Of a DNA stretch of 64,000 nucleotides, positions 12,308 through 24,166 are shown piece after piece (the stretch's first letter is position 1; every line of letters begins with the position of its first letter). The stretch is from Sphagnum compactum (lineage: Eukaryota > Bryophyta > Sphagnopsida > Sphagnales): the NCBI GenBank assembly GCA_965153455.1, contig OZ234501.1, forward strand, positions 1,984,001 through 2,048,000. Direction: 5' to 3'. A program made the position numbers and the translations under genes. Below the pieces are notes generated by a model that did no database searches, was not told the origin of the DNA, and saw only the letters and a program-made list of their open reading frames with translations.

Positions 12308-14899
12308 ATGGCGATGAGCACGATGAAGTCGGTAGTCTTGTCGTCGCGATCGATTCTTCTTCTTCTGCCTCTCGGCCGCCGCAGCAATAACGCTCCCGTT
12401 TTCGTTTCGTCTATTTCCACGGATTCATCATCGGTTGCTGAGAAGCTTCTCGCTGCAGTCCATCTTCGTCCCGGTTGGTTTACTGCTTTTCTTTTTTGGC
12501 CTTTTCTCTTTCCGAACTCGTCGTCGCCGTTGTTTCGTACAGTTTCTGAGAATCATCTTGCAGCATCGCAATACAGTCAGTTTTGTCTTTCACCGTGACT
12601 TCTTTAGGAAACACAAATAGATGCAGTGATAATGATGGTGATGCATTCTAAGTTTTCTTCTTCTTCTTCTTCTTCTTCTTCTTCTGCCTTTTAGGGTTTT
12701 TTGGTTGAAGGGAAGAGCTTCTTTTCCATACTTCGAGCGGTAGAAATCTGGTGGCAAATCGTTGTTGTCAAAGGGAAGGCTGGCTGTCGAAAGTGATTAT
12801 GTGAGTGATTAGGGTAAAATGTCACTCTGAGGATTTCAGGATAGAAATACGGCAGGATGATGATGATGCTGTTTATATTGAGGTCTGAACACCATTGACC
12901 TTTTTCATGGCAGTGCCATCTGTCCTTTTTGGTCTCCAAGGTTTTCTGCTTCATTGTTGTGCAAGAAGTATTCATATTGGAGTTGTAGCAGATTTAGGTC
13001 ATTTCCATCACTGTACAGACCGTTGAAGATAATGATGTTTATATTTAGGTCTAAACACCATGGATCTTTTCATGGCAGCAACTTCTCTCTTTTTGGGTCT
13101 CCAAAATTTTCTGCTTCATTTTCGTGCCAGAAGTATTCATATTGGAGTTGTAGTAGTACCTTTAGGTTTTTTCCATCTCTGTGCAGACCTTTTACAAATT
13201 TCCTTGATCTTTGTTGCAGTACCATCTATTGTCCTACCCTGACATGTGAGACTCCTACTAACTGAGTCTTCATCAGTTATGTCTCTTGAGTGCCAGCCAA
13301 CAATCATGACTGAGTCTTTGCTGTTGATTCCAGAAATGTTGACAGAAACTGAGGATACAGATTTCAACAATGCAGCAGGATGATGATGCTGTTTGTGTTA
13401 TAGTTCTAAACACCATGGACCTTTTCATGGTGGAGGCATCTGTCTTGTTTAGTCTCCAAGATTCTGCTTGATTGTACAAGAAGCATGCAGATTGGAATTG
13501 TAGCAGACTTTTATTTTCCCATCCTTGTGTGGACTGCTTACAAAGGTCCTTGAGCTTGTTACAGTGCCATCATGTTGCCCTGACATGTGAGGCTACTACT
13601 GACTTTTTTTTATCAGCTATGTCTCTTGAGAACCGGCCAACATCATGATCGAGTCTTCCTGTTGCTTCCAAAAATTCCAGAAATTTGACAGAAACTCAGG
13701 ATACAGATGTTTGAAGAATGCTGTGCCCCAATTTTGGGCAGATTGTTATATACTTATTTCCACCCACCATTGGGAGCTCATGAAGTTGCTGGTGAGTCAT
13801 GGCAGCTCATTGCTGCTATTCATGATGAAACCGATGGTATGACACTTTTGTGAGCAAGGCTCATAAGGTTATGACCACACATGGTGTAGTGTTACCTTCG
13901 AAGTGTTGTTATGGATTTCCTCTGCAGTCCCACGGAGACACAGTGTGATGCCCCTGATGTGTGAGTGAGGAAGCTCCACTAGCTTGAGAACTGATATGTT
14001 TGGGGCAATCTTCCCTATTGATGGCCAATGGGTTGATTGTCCTTTTATGTTCTTTCCGAGCATACTCTTTGAAGATTGGCTCTGTATGAAAACTTTCCAT
14101 CACACGTCAAAGTGATAAAGGATTAGGGTGTTTCCAGAGAGGTTTTGCTGAGCATCTACTATCTCTATTGTATTGGTTACAAGTTGTAGCATGATGAACA
14201 ATGTATATTTGGATATATAGTGGTGATTGACTCGCAGGTCCATTCGAATGACTTTGCCTTTGGTTTGCAGGAGACGTAATGGTGCAGAATGAGGCGGACA
14301 GTGACTTGGGAAGGGCTGTTATTCGGACAGCGAAAGAGAGAGGTATCACAACCATCAACATCTTGGCTAACAAGCCTGGTGCCGTTGAGCAAATTGAGAT
14401 TTTGAAGAGAATGGGAGGTGACATTGTTGTTACTGAATCCTACACCAACACATGGTAAGTTAACTACTATTCTGCAGCGGTTGTGAGTGTACTGAAACTG
14501 CAACCAATGATTGACTTTGCAAAGTGGCTGTGGGCCTGCTCATTGAATGATGAATGTATGGTAGAGATGTGTCTGTGGATTGTCACACAATAACCTGATG
14601 AGTGCTCAGCAAGAAAATAAGATTGTTTTATTTTATCAAGTTCTTATTTCTGCTGGATTGTGGTTTCTTGCAGGTACATGAAGAGGCTTCTCAGTGACCT
14701 TCCTAAGCCTAGTGTTGGATTGAATTCATCAGAGGGGTCTCAAGCTACTGCTGTGGCCAAGTTGCTGAAGGAGGGGGCCACATTTTTGACCCATGGGAAA
14801 AGCCTTCCTGAGGAAGTAGCATACCCTGGTGCCGACAGACGATGTGTGAGATGGGCTGAGTTTTTGAAGGCAAAGAAATTGACAGCGAAGACTCTCTAG
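12308..14899 (+). CDS. Short mitochondrial MECR/ETR1-like protein lacking the GroES-like domain
   Basis: Three exons, 12308-12473, 14271-14454 and 14674-14899, join in consistent phase (1, 2) to give 191 residues ending at TAG. Residues 1-50 are rich in Ser, Arg and Leu and look like a mitochondrial transit peptide. From residue 55 the protein reads PGDVMVQNEADSDLGRAV, then RGITTINIL and GGDIVVTES, which matches the nucleotide-binding half of mitochondrial trans-2-enoyl-CoA reductase (MECR/ETR1, last step of mitochondrial fatty acid synthesis, NADPH-dependent). The usual enzyme has about 370 residues; the N-terminal GroES-like catalytic half is absent, and exon 1 splices straight to the first Rossmann strand. 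After LLKEGATFLTHGKSLPEE the C-terminus (VRWAEFLKAKKLTAKTL) departs from MECR. No GroES exon was seen in the 1.8-kb intron 1. It may be a regulatory, degenerate or neofunctionalised paralogue; catalysis as in MECR is unlikely. Confidence 0.7.
12655..12685. repeat. (TTC)n microsatellite in intron 1 of the MECR-like gene
   Basis: About ten TTC units lie downstream of exon 1. They could add to an intronic polypyrimidine tract but are far from the mapped acceptor. Confidence 0.85.
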
Positions 14900-15983
14900 G
14901 CAGATGTCTGGGGCTTGGTTGCCAATGTCATGGCAACTCTACTAGTGAGGGTTATATCTTGGGAAGGCTGCACAAGTGAACTGCATTTGTATGTTCTGCC
15001 TGTATCCACTTCAGCATCTTGAGAGCCTGTGCTGCAAGAGTTGAAATTGGGATTGTATGCAAAGACATTGCTGCAACGATTGCTGCTTCAATGCTCACTT
15101 CTGCTGCCTTGTGGCTGATAACCATGGCTGCTCAAAAGATTGGACTAATAAGACTGCATGATCACAGCTTTGAAAATGACTTGTGCCACCGCTTTGGATT
15201 TGCTAAATACCCTTCCATTAGCACACCATTCTTTCAGGACAATAATCACCAAAAGACAACACCATGTGCTCAACTTCTGCCTCAAATGCTGTGTTACCCT
15301 GAGAAGTGGAGTGTTCTTGAAATAAGGGTGTCAAGGTGGAGTCAAGGGCCGCCTATTTCAAGAACCTTGTGCTATAAGGGTGTTACTTAATGTAAAAGTG
15401 CCACAAAAGAAAAAAATTTACTTCAGTTTTTTTCCTATCATACCTAGTGGTTACTCATTGCAAAACCAATGTGGGGGCATTTTGCTTGCCCATGTGGGCA
15501 TTTTTTCATGAATTTTTACAATCTACAAAATGACCTGCAAAATAGAGATGTCATCTAGATTTGTCACAAAAAATTTCCACCTTAAGTTTGAATTGCTCAA
15601 TGCAAGGGTTAATCTAAACCCATTGTACTGTTTTTTTTTAATCCATCCTCCTGCATTAAAAATGTTGAGATTAGTTTACTTCTGAAAACTTCAATCATAT
15701 TAACCTCCCAAGCACAAGAAAATTTAATGAAATAATAATAACCCTAATGTCCCTTTGGTGTGAATGCAACTTATAAGACACTAAGTTGACAAAATCATGT
15801 GGAACAAGAGTCATTTAGGGTAAATAAAATATTGCATTTGCACAAGTGTAATGACTATTACAAATTCATTCAAATACATTTTTTGCAAAAGGTAATTTGG
15901 TTTTTATGTATATGCCATATACATAACACAATCATGATGATGAATGGAGGGACGGAGGAAATTGGATTGGTTGATTCATGGAT
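14900..15983 (+). other. 3' flank of the MECR-like gene
   Basis: A 123-codon open frame at 15019-15390 follows the stop but matches nothing I recognise and lies where the 3' UTR is expected. The remainder is AT-rich and shows no feature. Confidence 0.5.
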
Positions 15984-16052
15984 GTGTTTAGGGTTTAGGG
16001 TTTAAATGGTTTAGGGTTTAGGGTTTAAATGGATGGGTTTAGGGTTTAAATG
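15984..16052 (+). repeat. Interstitial telomere-like TTTAGGG repeats
   Basis: Five GTTTAGGGTTTA-type words are interspersed with AAATG(G) spacers. They are plant-type telomere motifs, but irregular spacing argues against a true telomere relic. Confidence 0.8.
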
Positions 16053-16108
16053 TTTATAAACATCAAATGTTTGACTATTGGCATACTGAAATTTTAGTTT
16101 TGCACATA

Positions 16109-16200
16109 TCGTAGGACCTTTACCATTTCAGCATAATTTTTTATTTTTATTTTTCCATTCTGTCAAATTTTTGAGAAATTATTTATTATTTGTGCTGAAA
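16109..16200 (-). repeat. Dispersed AT-rich repeat, copy B
   Basis: The reverse complement of this stretch aligns by eye with 4310-4400, sharing TTATGCTGAAATGGTAAAGG followed by an AT-rich poly-A-like tract. It sits upstream of MPP10. Confidence 0.5.
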
Positions 16201-16607
16201 GGTTTTTGAATGCAGGTAACTTTTAGACCTAAGGTGCAAGAAAGATTGAATTTGGAGTAATTTTCATATTTAAAAATTAATTATTATTATTATTTTTTGA
16301 CCCTGCTGACCAATCAAAAGGACCTTAAGCTGCCAAGGTACTACGATAAATGTAGACCCTTCTCCTACGTTAGGGAAGCTGCTTAAAGTAGGCCCTTCAC
16401 CTACTGAAAAAGGCCTGTCAGATTATGAGGACACCCTGACTGGGACCTTACAAATTAATGTGCATAATGCTCTGTGTAACGTAACAGGAACCTAGTAATA
16501 TCTTTTCTTACATCGACAATTAAATTGTGGAACTGTCTTGGGGCCTTGGCGCCCTTCTCGTAATTGCACTACTTATCATCATCCGTCCGTTTATTCCATC
16601 CGAGGCA

Positions 16608-16631
16608 TTTTAGGGTTAGGGTTAGGGTTTG
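16608..16631 (+). promoter_or_regulatory. Telo-box-like TTAGGG cluster upstream of MPP10
   Basis: Three consecutive TTAGGG words and a GGGTTT tail lie about 390 bp before the MPP10 start codon. Telo-boxes (AAACCCTA) are well known in promoters and leaders of plant ribosome-biogenesis and ribosomal-protein genes, which suits an rRNA-processing gene. The transcription start was not determined. Confidence 0.45.
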
Positions 16632-16767
16632 GCGCTTCTTAGCAGCTGCTAATATAGGTTCTTTCACCGGCATGTTGTTGCGAAGCTCTTGTTGGTGGTT
16701 GCAGCTCTTCCTGTTGTACCGTTTCGAGGACAAGGAAGGAAACGAGAAGGGCGCACTTGGGATCTGG

Positions 16768-16804
16768 AAGAAAGAAAGAAAGAAAGCAAGCAAGCAAGCA
16801 AGCG
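16768..16804. repeat. (GAAA)n/(GCAA)n microsatellite
   Basis: Tetranucleotide runs of AAAG followed by CAAG lie in the probable 5' leader of MPP10. Confidence 0.85.
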
Positions 16805-17014
16805 ATTATTTCCAATGAACATTTATTTAGGGGGAAAAAAAATTGATTGAAAGAAGAGGAAACCTCAAGAGTTGGTCTAGGAGCAGCAGGAAGAGGAGGA
16901 GGAGGGCGGAAGAGGCGGGGATATGTTTGTGAGCTTGCAAGTGATAAGAACAGGGATCTTAGAGGCTTGTTGGAAGAGAACTGTCGTTTAGAGTGGGTGC
17001 TGAGATTCTGAGTC

Positions 17015-20000
17015 ATGAAAGCAGGAAGCGATTCAGAGCAGCAGGAGGGAAGAAGAAAAAGGTCTGAAGCAGCACCAGGAGGAGTGGAAGAAGAACAACA
17101 AGAAGAAGCAGTCTCGCGAACAAACAAATCTGCAGAAGAACCAGTCGAAGAAGCGAAACAACAAACTGACGATGATGCTGTTGAAGAAGTGCCGGATGAT
17201 TGCGGCTCACAGGCTCTCAAGAGAGTCCAGGAAGCAGAGCCCAGCACGTGGCTGGGAGCACCGCCATCCCTAGTCCAAAGTGCAATGCAAGCTTCCGAGT
17301 ATTTGTTCACTCTCATCGCCACCACATGCACTCAGAAGAATTTACCGCTTGATAAACTTCTGACTCAAGGCTTCGACACAGAACAAGTGTGGCAACAGAT
17401 CGACCTCCAGGCTCATCCTACTCTCTCTTCCATTAAGAAACGCCTCCGGCAGATCGAAAACACCAAAGTGAAGAAGGACTTCTTCTTCGTCTCTTCTTCT
17501 TTCAAAAAGGAGGAGGCTCAAAGAGACTCCTCAGCTAAAAAGACTCGAGGTTTTCTTAAATTTCTTTGGCATCTTTTGGGGGGTTCGTCTTTGCTTGATT
17601 TTCTCAAAATTTGAGGATTCAGGGTTTAGGGTTCAGGGTTTTTGAGGAATTTTCCTATGATTTACACTATTAACCTATCAATCTGTCTGTTGGCATCTTT
17701 TGGGGATTTTTTCTTCGTGTGCCTAATGCTTTTGTTTTCCATGATCTACACAGCTAGCCTATCAATCTGTCTGTCAGCATCTGTTGGGATGTTTTTCTGT
17801 ATGTACATGGATGCTTTGTTTCAATGTTCTACAGTAAGCCGATCAATCTGCATTGTGTTCATCATCAGCTAATCTGCTGGAGTTCTGACTGCAATTCGAT
17901 CTGGGGTTTTAGGGTTTTGCTGAGTACTATGGAATTGTAAAAATCCCTTGCCCATTATGTTGGGTAAGGTCCAGCAAGCTTGTTAGGGCGAGAGCTAGGC
18001 GACCTGCCGATTATATGTACCCAACATAATGGGCAAGGTCATTCCGTGACATTAAAGGTCTGGGGTGGCAGATTTAGAATTAAAATGAAATAATGTTCAA
18101 CAGACACATTTTGGTTATGTTTGTATGATCATCATTATCAGAAGAAGAAGATGAAGGGTATGTCATGTGATGTGGTCAAGAAAGTGACTTTATCTGCCAC
18201 CCCAGACCAGATGTTTAGGTTCTGGTTTTTTTGTTGACTTCAAGATGTTGGGAGTTTTAGCTTTAGATGTACACAAGGTGGTGTTCCTGTGGATAACCAG
18301 ATGGGGATTCTTTTTTCCAGGAATATTAGGAGTATTGAGCCTTTGTCATTTCCAATCATAGTGGTATGTGGACAACAGTTTGGCTTTTGTGAGAGCTTGT
18401 GATTTTATGACAGACAGTTCTCTGTGTTCTTCATCATCTGGAAGAAGGATGTGTTACTTGGAAAATTTGGGTCAGGGTGCAAATTGAAGTTCCTTTGAAG
18501 GTGTGGGATCTTGGCAGTTGCATATTACAGACGGAGTTACAGCAGTATAAGTACATTAAAGGTTTGGAATGGAGACAAGATTTGATGATGTGCTGCTGAC
18601 TCATGTGGACTTTTTGCAGGGAGGAAGACATCAGATCGTTCAGATGCAAATGACAATCTGGAGGATGGTGACTTTGATGCTTCGGAGAAGTCAGAATCAG
18701 ACATTGATGGCTCAGATGCTGAGAATGATGAGGCAGCTGAAAAGGATGATGGCCCTGACTCAGAAGATCGAGAGTTTTCTGACTATGATGAAGGTAACAA
18801 AAAACTTGACTTTGTATGCAAAGCAGACTAAAGGTTATTATTCCAGTTTTCCAAGTTAGAAGTTTGTATTTCAGTTGGTGTGAGATGACAAGATGCTTGA
18901 AATTTTCCTGTGTTTGGCAGAATCAAAGAAGGTGGTTGAAGACAAGTTTTTGAAGTTGAACGAGATGGAGAAGTTTCTGGATCAGGCTGATGCAGAGGAT
19001 GCTGGCATTTCACCTGCTACTAGTGACAATGATGATAGAGAAGAAGATGAAGAGGATGATGATGATGATGACCTGGAGGTACCTTTCTTAGTCCTTTTCT
19101 TTTCCTCTCTCCATGAAAGAGAAGTTACAAGGTTTCTTCTTGGATTTGCCTGATGATTTGTGAATCTCTCTGTAGGTGGACAAAGCCTTCAAATTTTCAG
19201 CTCAGATGGCAGATGAGGATGAAGAGGATGACACTTGGGGTCCCAGGTTGGCCCCCTTTTTTCCAATTGTTGTCAGCTTATTTGTGTGAACCTGGAAACA
19301 CAGATTGTTTGTTCCACAAATAGACAAGATCTTACCTTATATTTCTGAGTACATTTGATGGATGGGTATGGATTCTATGTTTTTACTTGACAGTTTATAA
19401 GCAATTTGCAATGGATCTGTGCACAAATTGTGAATAAGTTGTCATGTTTTGTTGTACTTAGTCTCAAGCTTGTCTATATGATCTGCTAGTTTCTGCTGTA
19501 TAAAATTGGTAGAATTGTGAATTGAAAATCATCCCATTCTTCTTGAAGGAGTGGTCTGTGTGGGTATGTATTCTTTTGCAGTTATTCAGAGTTTGTGGGG
19601 AAAGCTGAAGGAAAGAAACAGAAGCAAAGACATGTGGTGAAAAGGGTCAGTGATGACAATGAAGAGTTGGCTAAGGTGGATGTTGAAGAAGAAAGTGATG
19701 ATGCAGATGATGAAGAACTTGATGATGACGATGAACAAGGATTAGATGTGGCTTCGGATCCATTACAGGTTCCTTAAGCTTCTTTGTGCATCCTTATTAT
19801 CTATACCTTTTAGAGCCTCTGACACTCAGGGCATCATGAGGATTTGTGTTTATATATATACCTGCAAGTGCTTAGTGCATGACTTCAGTTGAAAATGTTA
19901 CTAAAACATGTTCTCTTGAAGTTCATTGATAAAGAAGGAATTACAGTTGACAGAATCACTGGGTGTGTACCAGGAGACAAGATTATCGACACATGAGAGG

Positions 20001-23000
20001 CAACAAGAGAAAATCAAGAAACGGATCGAGCAGCTGGAGAAATCTAATCTAGATCCAAAACATTGGACTTTGCAAGGCGAGGTACCCTCCATTCTCAGCA
20101 AAATGTTGCAAAGAGCTCTTTTGCATTTCAGGCTTCATAGGATGTCAGAGGTTGATTGGTTTAGGGTTTATAGTTTAAACCTTAAACCCTAAACATTTTC
20201 CTTAGGTGTATTTTAGTAGAGAGATTTGTGCAGGGTCACTATACTACATGATCTAGTATCAGATCAATCTGGACTCAGACTCTAAGCCCTATGTATGGTT
20301 GGATTTGCAACTCCAGATGCATGGGATGCAGTCCCAAGTGTGTGGTATCATGTGATATATGCCTTGAAGTTGGGCATTGAAGAATTAACTAGTTTATGCA
20401 CCTGTCCAGATCACAGCAGCAAAGAGACCCAAAAACAGTGCCCTGGAAGTTGAGCTTGATTTTGAACATGCTGCCCAGCCAGCTCCAGTTATCACTGAAG
20501 AAGTGACAGCAAGTTTGGAAGACATTATTCGAAGCCGTATCATTGAGGTTGGTTATCTAATAATTTTGTGCACACCATTCTGAACTGGTAATGTACTTTG
20601 TAGCAAGTAGAATCTGCTCCTATTTTTAATTAATTAATCAATTAATTAAATGTTAATTACCATCTGACAGTTGTGCACTTTCAATGAAGGTGTGTCTTGC
20701 AAACTATGGGACAGTGACCAAATGTAATGGACAAAATTCTTGAGTCACAAAGGTTATTTATTAGAAGTATGTACGAAGGTGGTTGTCAACTTCCTTTTCT
20801 GCAGTTATTTCCTCTTATTTGCACTGTTTTCCTTGCAATTTATTAGGAGCGATTTGATGACGTTCAACGCAAGGCAATTGTTGGCGACATTGCACCTAAA
20901 GCCCGGGTTGAATTGGTAAGAAAAGTACAACAAAGATTTTGCGAAGCTCTTTACTAATTGTGGTCACAGAAGACAGATTACCGTACTGCTGTTGTTGTAA
21001 CTTGTAAAACATAGTCAAAATCCTTTGGAATGTCACTGATGTCCTGTTCAGATGTTCAAATAGGTATGTATGTTTTGGTGGCAAAAGAGTCACACATAGT
21101 TTATAGCTTGTGATACAGCAGCTGGTCTATTGCTTTAAAGAAAAATTGTTTTACTTGCGGGGTTGTACAGGGATTTTCAGGATGTTGTATTGCTTGTTGG
21201 AATGCCTTGAAGCAGTGGCACTGAAACATGAAGAAGTTTTTTTATTCCTGATGCTTATTGGGTGATTATAATTCACAATCAGTACAAAAGGGGTAATTGG
21301 GGTGTAATTGAAGAGCTTTGTTATGTGCAGGATGAGAACAAGAGCAAAAAAGGTCTGGGGGAGATTTATGAGGTGGGTCCATTTATTTCTACATTTTTGA
21401 AGATGGTCTCTGTTCAAAAGTTCTGCAGCAAATATTGTTCCTATGTGTTCTTGAGATATAATTATATCTCATTCTTCTTCCTCTTCTATTGCTGCAAGAA
21501 GGTTCAGCTACAATAGTGCTGAATGCAGACCCTTTTGCCACCCCCATAGGTATTGAAACATGACTGTTGGAAGGTAACCAATTTTTTCTTTACAAGGGCC
21601 ATCTATGAACAGAAGGACAAAAATCCTTTTGCAACCCTTTTGGCTCAAGATGTGGAAAGGTTCGGTCATAGAAATTTAATGTTTTTATCCTGAGGAGTAT
21701 TTTGGCCCTATTGCATTTGCAGGAAGAGTACATGCAGAGTGCAGGACTTGCTGTGGCTGCCACACCTGTCACAGACTCAATCAAAGCTGAGGTATCTATC
21801 TATCTATATCCCATTACAGTTCTCACTCACAACAGTTTGTGCATCTTCCTCACAGATGTAGCTCTTGCTTGACTTTTTGTTTTTGTCAATACATGTGCTG
21901 AAAAAATCTCATTGACTCTGTGAAATATATGCAGGTGACATCACTTTTCAAGCTCCTTTGTCTCAAGCTTGACGCCTTGTCCCATTTTCACTTTGCTCCA
22001 AAACCAGTGAGGATTCCATCCCTACAACTACTTGAGCTGTTTGTTTCTTGTTGCACCACTTTCCAGCCGGTCTTGTAGTGTGCTGCCCTGTGATCAGCCA
22101 AGTACAAACATTGTGTCAGCTCAGAAGATGGCTCTTCTTTGATCATGGCATACAGCAGCCAGAGCTCAAAGTTTATGGAATGTCTTTGTTAAAGCAAGGG
22201 GCTCTACACTCCCAGCTTCAAGAGCAATTCTGAAACCCCATGTTGCACAGTGGTTGAACACTTTGCTAGTGCGGGCAAAATGTTGAGCTGCTGTTTGTAT
22301 CACATCTCTGTGAGTGTTATCTCAGTATTATGCCAGTTTTTTTATATATAATATGATGCCCTAATTGCTCCTCTGCTTGATCTTGGTGGTAGCTAAAAGC
22401 TATGGTCCCTGCAGTTTCCACCAATCTGTTCAAGCATTTTTTTATGAGTGCTTTTGTCTTTTCTTTTGAAGGTGGTGGAGGAGATGGAGATTCGGTCAGA
22501 TGTTCCTGCTCTGGCTATGGAAGAGGTAAGTTTTCTGGCCTTTGCATCTGTTGCTTCTTGTGCAATTCTGTACTGGTCCTTTTTGGTCCATTCACTTCTC
22601 ACCAAATTGGGTATCAAAAGAGGTATCCTAGCATGGTCGCTGTACATTGTAAATCCCATCTCAATCTACCTCATGTGCATTCTACAGTAGCAGTGTTCCC
22701 TTTGTTGAACCTGGTGGGAACTTGAAATTCAGTTAGCTCCTAAACCCCTAAATATTAAACCCTTGGGTACCTTGCACAACACTAAATCTTGCGGATTAGC
22801 ACTTAGCTATGACATGCGCAAAATCAATGTGTGCTACATGTGAGCAGAATTCATTTCAGTCTCTGGATGTGTTCTTAACATCTGGTAGAGCTATTGGATG
22901 TTGCAAAAGTTAAAAAGAGCAAGAAAATTCTGACATGAGCACACTAGAAATCTAGAGAATCTGTAACAAAACTTGGTCAGTCCTAATTGCAACATGCAAT

Positions 23001-24166
23001 TTATTTTTCTTTGCCAGTTACTGTGGTTCTCTGGAGCATTCCAGAAAGCGCTCTATTCTGTTATACTCTCGACATAAGTCCAGCAAAAATTGGGTTTGAA
23101 GGTTGATATCATCAGTGTGTTTCCATCTTGAGGTTTGTGAGATTGATTCAACCACTGGGTTCATGGTGGGGTTGATTATATTACTAGGTTGCTCCGATGG
23201 CAGTATCAGTTGCATCGATGTTGGCACCTGAAGAGGTTTACAAAGGCAGTGGCAAACTAGTAGGGGAGTCTGAGCTGACTCCTGATGACCGAAAGCGTCG
23301 AAGAGCTCAAAAAAAGCGCAGCAGAAAAGGTTATTTGTTTTTTCTTCCTCTGTTCTTCTTTTTGCATTTAAATTATTATATTGTCCACCATTTTAAATTA
23401 TTCTTATATGTCCATCTTCATCTGTCTTGTCCTTTGTTTGCTCACATGTTTTGGCCCATAGAAAGATTCTCTTCTTTCACCTTGTTTCTTTTGCTGTATG
23501 CGTCTTCTTCCATGTTTGTGGTCTGACTATGAGAAATTCTTACATGTTGGTGGCTCTGTACTCTTAAAAATGTAGGATTGTACTTCCAAGCAGTTATTCT
23601 GACACTCTTGACAAAGCTCTCACAATTTATTTTTTCTCGTGTTCTGATTTCATCACCATGCTTGTTGTTGATTTGTCCAAAAATTTGCCTTCTGTAGGGG
23701 CTAAGAAAGCAAATGAAGAAAGAAAGAAAGCTCGCATTAGCAATACTATGGTCAAAGACCCACTCAAGGAACTGAATGTGCGGCACATCCACACCAAGGG
23801 TCAGCGGGCCACTTCCTCATTTGGGAAATCTGCAAAGGTTAGTATTGAGATACATCCAAGGTTTCAATGTGTTGCACAGAGTGTAGATTTTGGAAATATC
23901 AACATTGTAATCCTACCCTTTAATTGCTGACACATTCTACAGCACACAAATTGAGTTTCATCTGGAATCATGCGATTGCCGGTATTTATGAAACACTCTG
24001 CATGAATTCGAAAGGAAGAGCTGTTGATGTGGGTGGGGTTCTCAGCGAATCTTTTTTCTGTGATCAGGTATTTGCAGATATTAATAGAGCCCAAGAGAGG
24101 GGTGCTCGGCCTGAAAAGCATAAGGATGACAAGCAACCCTATACTCCATCCTTTTTGAAGCTTTAG
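17015..24166 (+). CDS. MPP10: U3 snoRNP protein MPP10 (small-subunit processome)
   Basis: Fifteen exons can be joined in phase: 17015-17549, 18620-18793, 18921-19078, 19176-19246, 19582-19768, 19974-20081, 20410-20547, 20847-20915, 21331-21372, 21723-21791, 21935-22006, 22472-22525, 23188-23329, 23698-23837 and 24068-24166. They give 685 residues, near the ~680 usual for MPP10. Diagnostic parts are GFDTEQVWQQIDLQ (residues ~119-132), several Asp/Glu-rich tracts, a DDTWGPR-type segment, a RQQEKIKKRIEQLEKSNL helix, ITAAKRPKNSALE, DIIRSRIIEERFDDV, EEYMQSAGL, LFKLLCLKLDALSHFHFAPKP, APEEVY, and a basic C-terminus. MPP10 scaffolds IMP3/IMP4 on U3 snoRNA for 18S rRNA processing in the nucleolus. The exon 6 acceptor (19973/19974) is the weakest border: its pyrimidine tract is poor and several AG sites upstream keep frame. 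Intron 1 carries two hairpins. Confidence 0.92.
17946..18038. repeat. Perfect 21-bp inverted repeat with 51-base loop (MPP10 intron 1)
   Basis: Bases 17946-17966 are the exact reverse complement of 18018-18038 (CCTTGCCC...GGGTA against TACCC...GGGCAAGG). The loop can add a 5-bp AGGTC/GACCT stem. Perfect arms imply recent origin or constraint. It could be a small-RNA precursor-like hairpin or a very small MITE. Read from sequence; no expression evidence. Confidence 0.85.
18057..18208. mobile_element. 152-bp MITE-like unit with 17-bp perfect inverted ends (MPP10 intron 1)
   Basis: The ends GGTCTGGGGTGGCAGAT (18057-18073) and ATCTGCCACCCCAGACC (18192-18208) are exact reverse complements, enclosing an AT-richer core with a GAAGAAGAAGATGAAG tract. 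No clear target-site duplication is seen outside the ends, so the class is open. It begins only 18 bp after the preceding hairpin. Confidence 0.65.
20157..20194. repeat. Inverted telomere-like motif in MPP10 intron 6
   Basis: GGTTTAGGGTTTA is followed after a short AGTTTAAAC-containing spacer by CTTAAACCCTAAAC, forming a palindrome of telomere-type words. Confidence 0.75.

Noticed and set aside
12474-14270. Hidden GroES-like exons of a full-length MECR
   Set aside because: Frames through the intron show no GroES motif, and exons 1 and 2 already join in phase at the expected PGD residues.
15019-15390. 123-codon plus-strand open frame
   Set aside because: It lies directly downstream of the MECR-like stop, has no recognised domain and fits 3' UTR sequence.
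16639-17331. 230-codon minus-strand frame opposite MPP10 exon 1
   Set aside because: It is the reverse-strand shadow of the acidic MPP10 first exon, which has a clear protein match.
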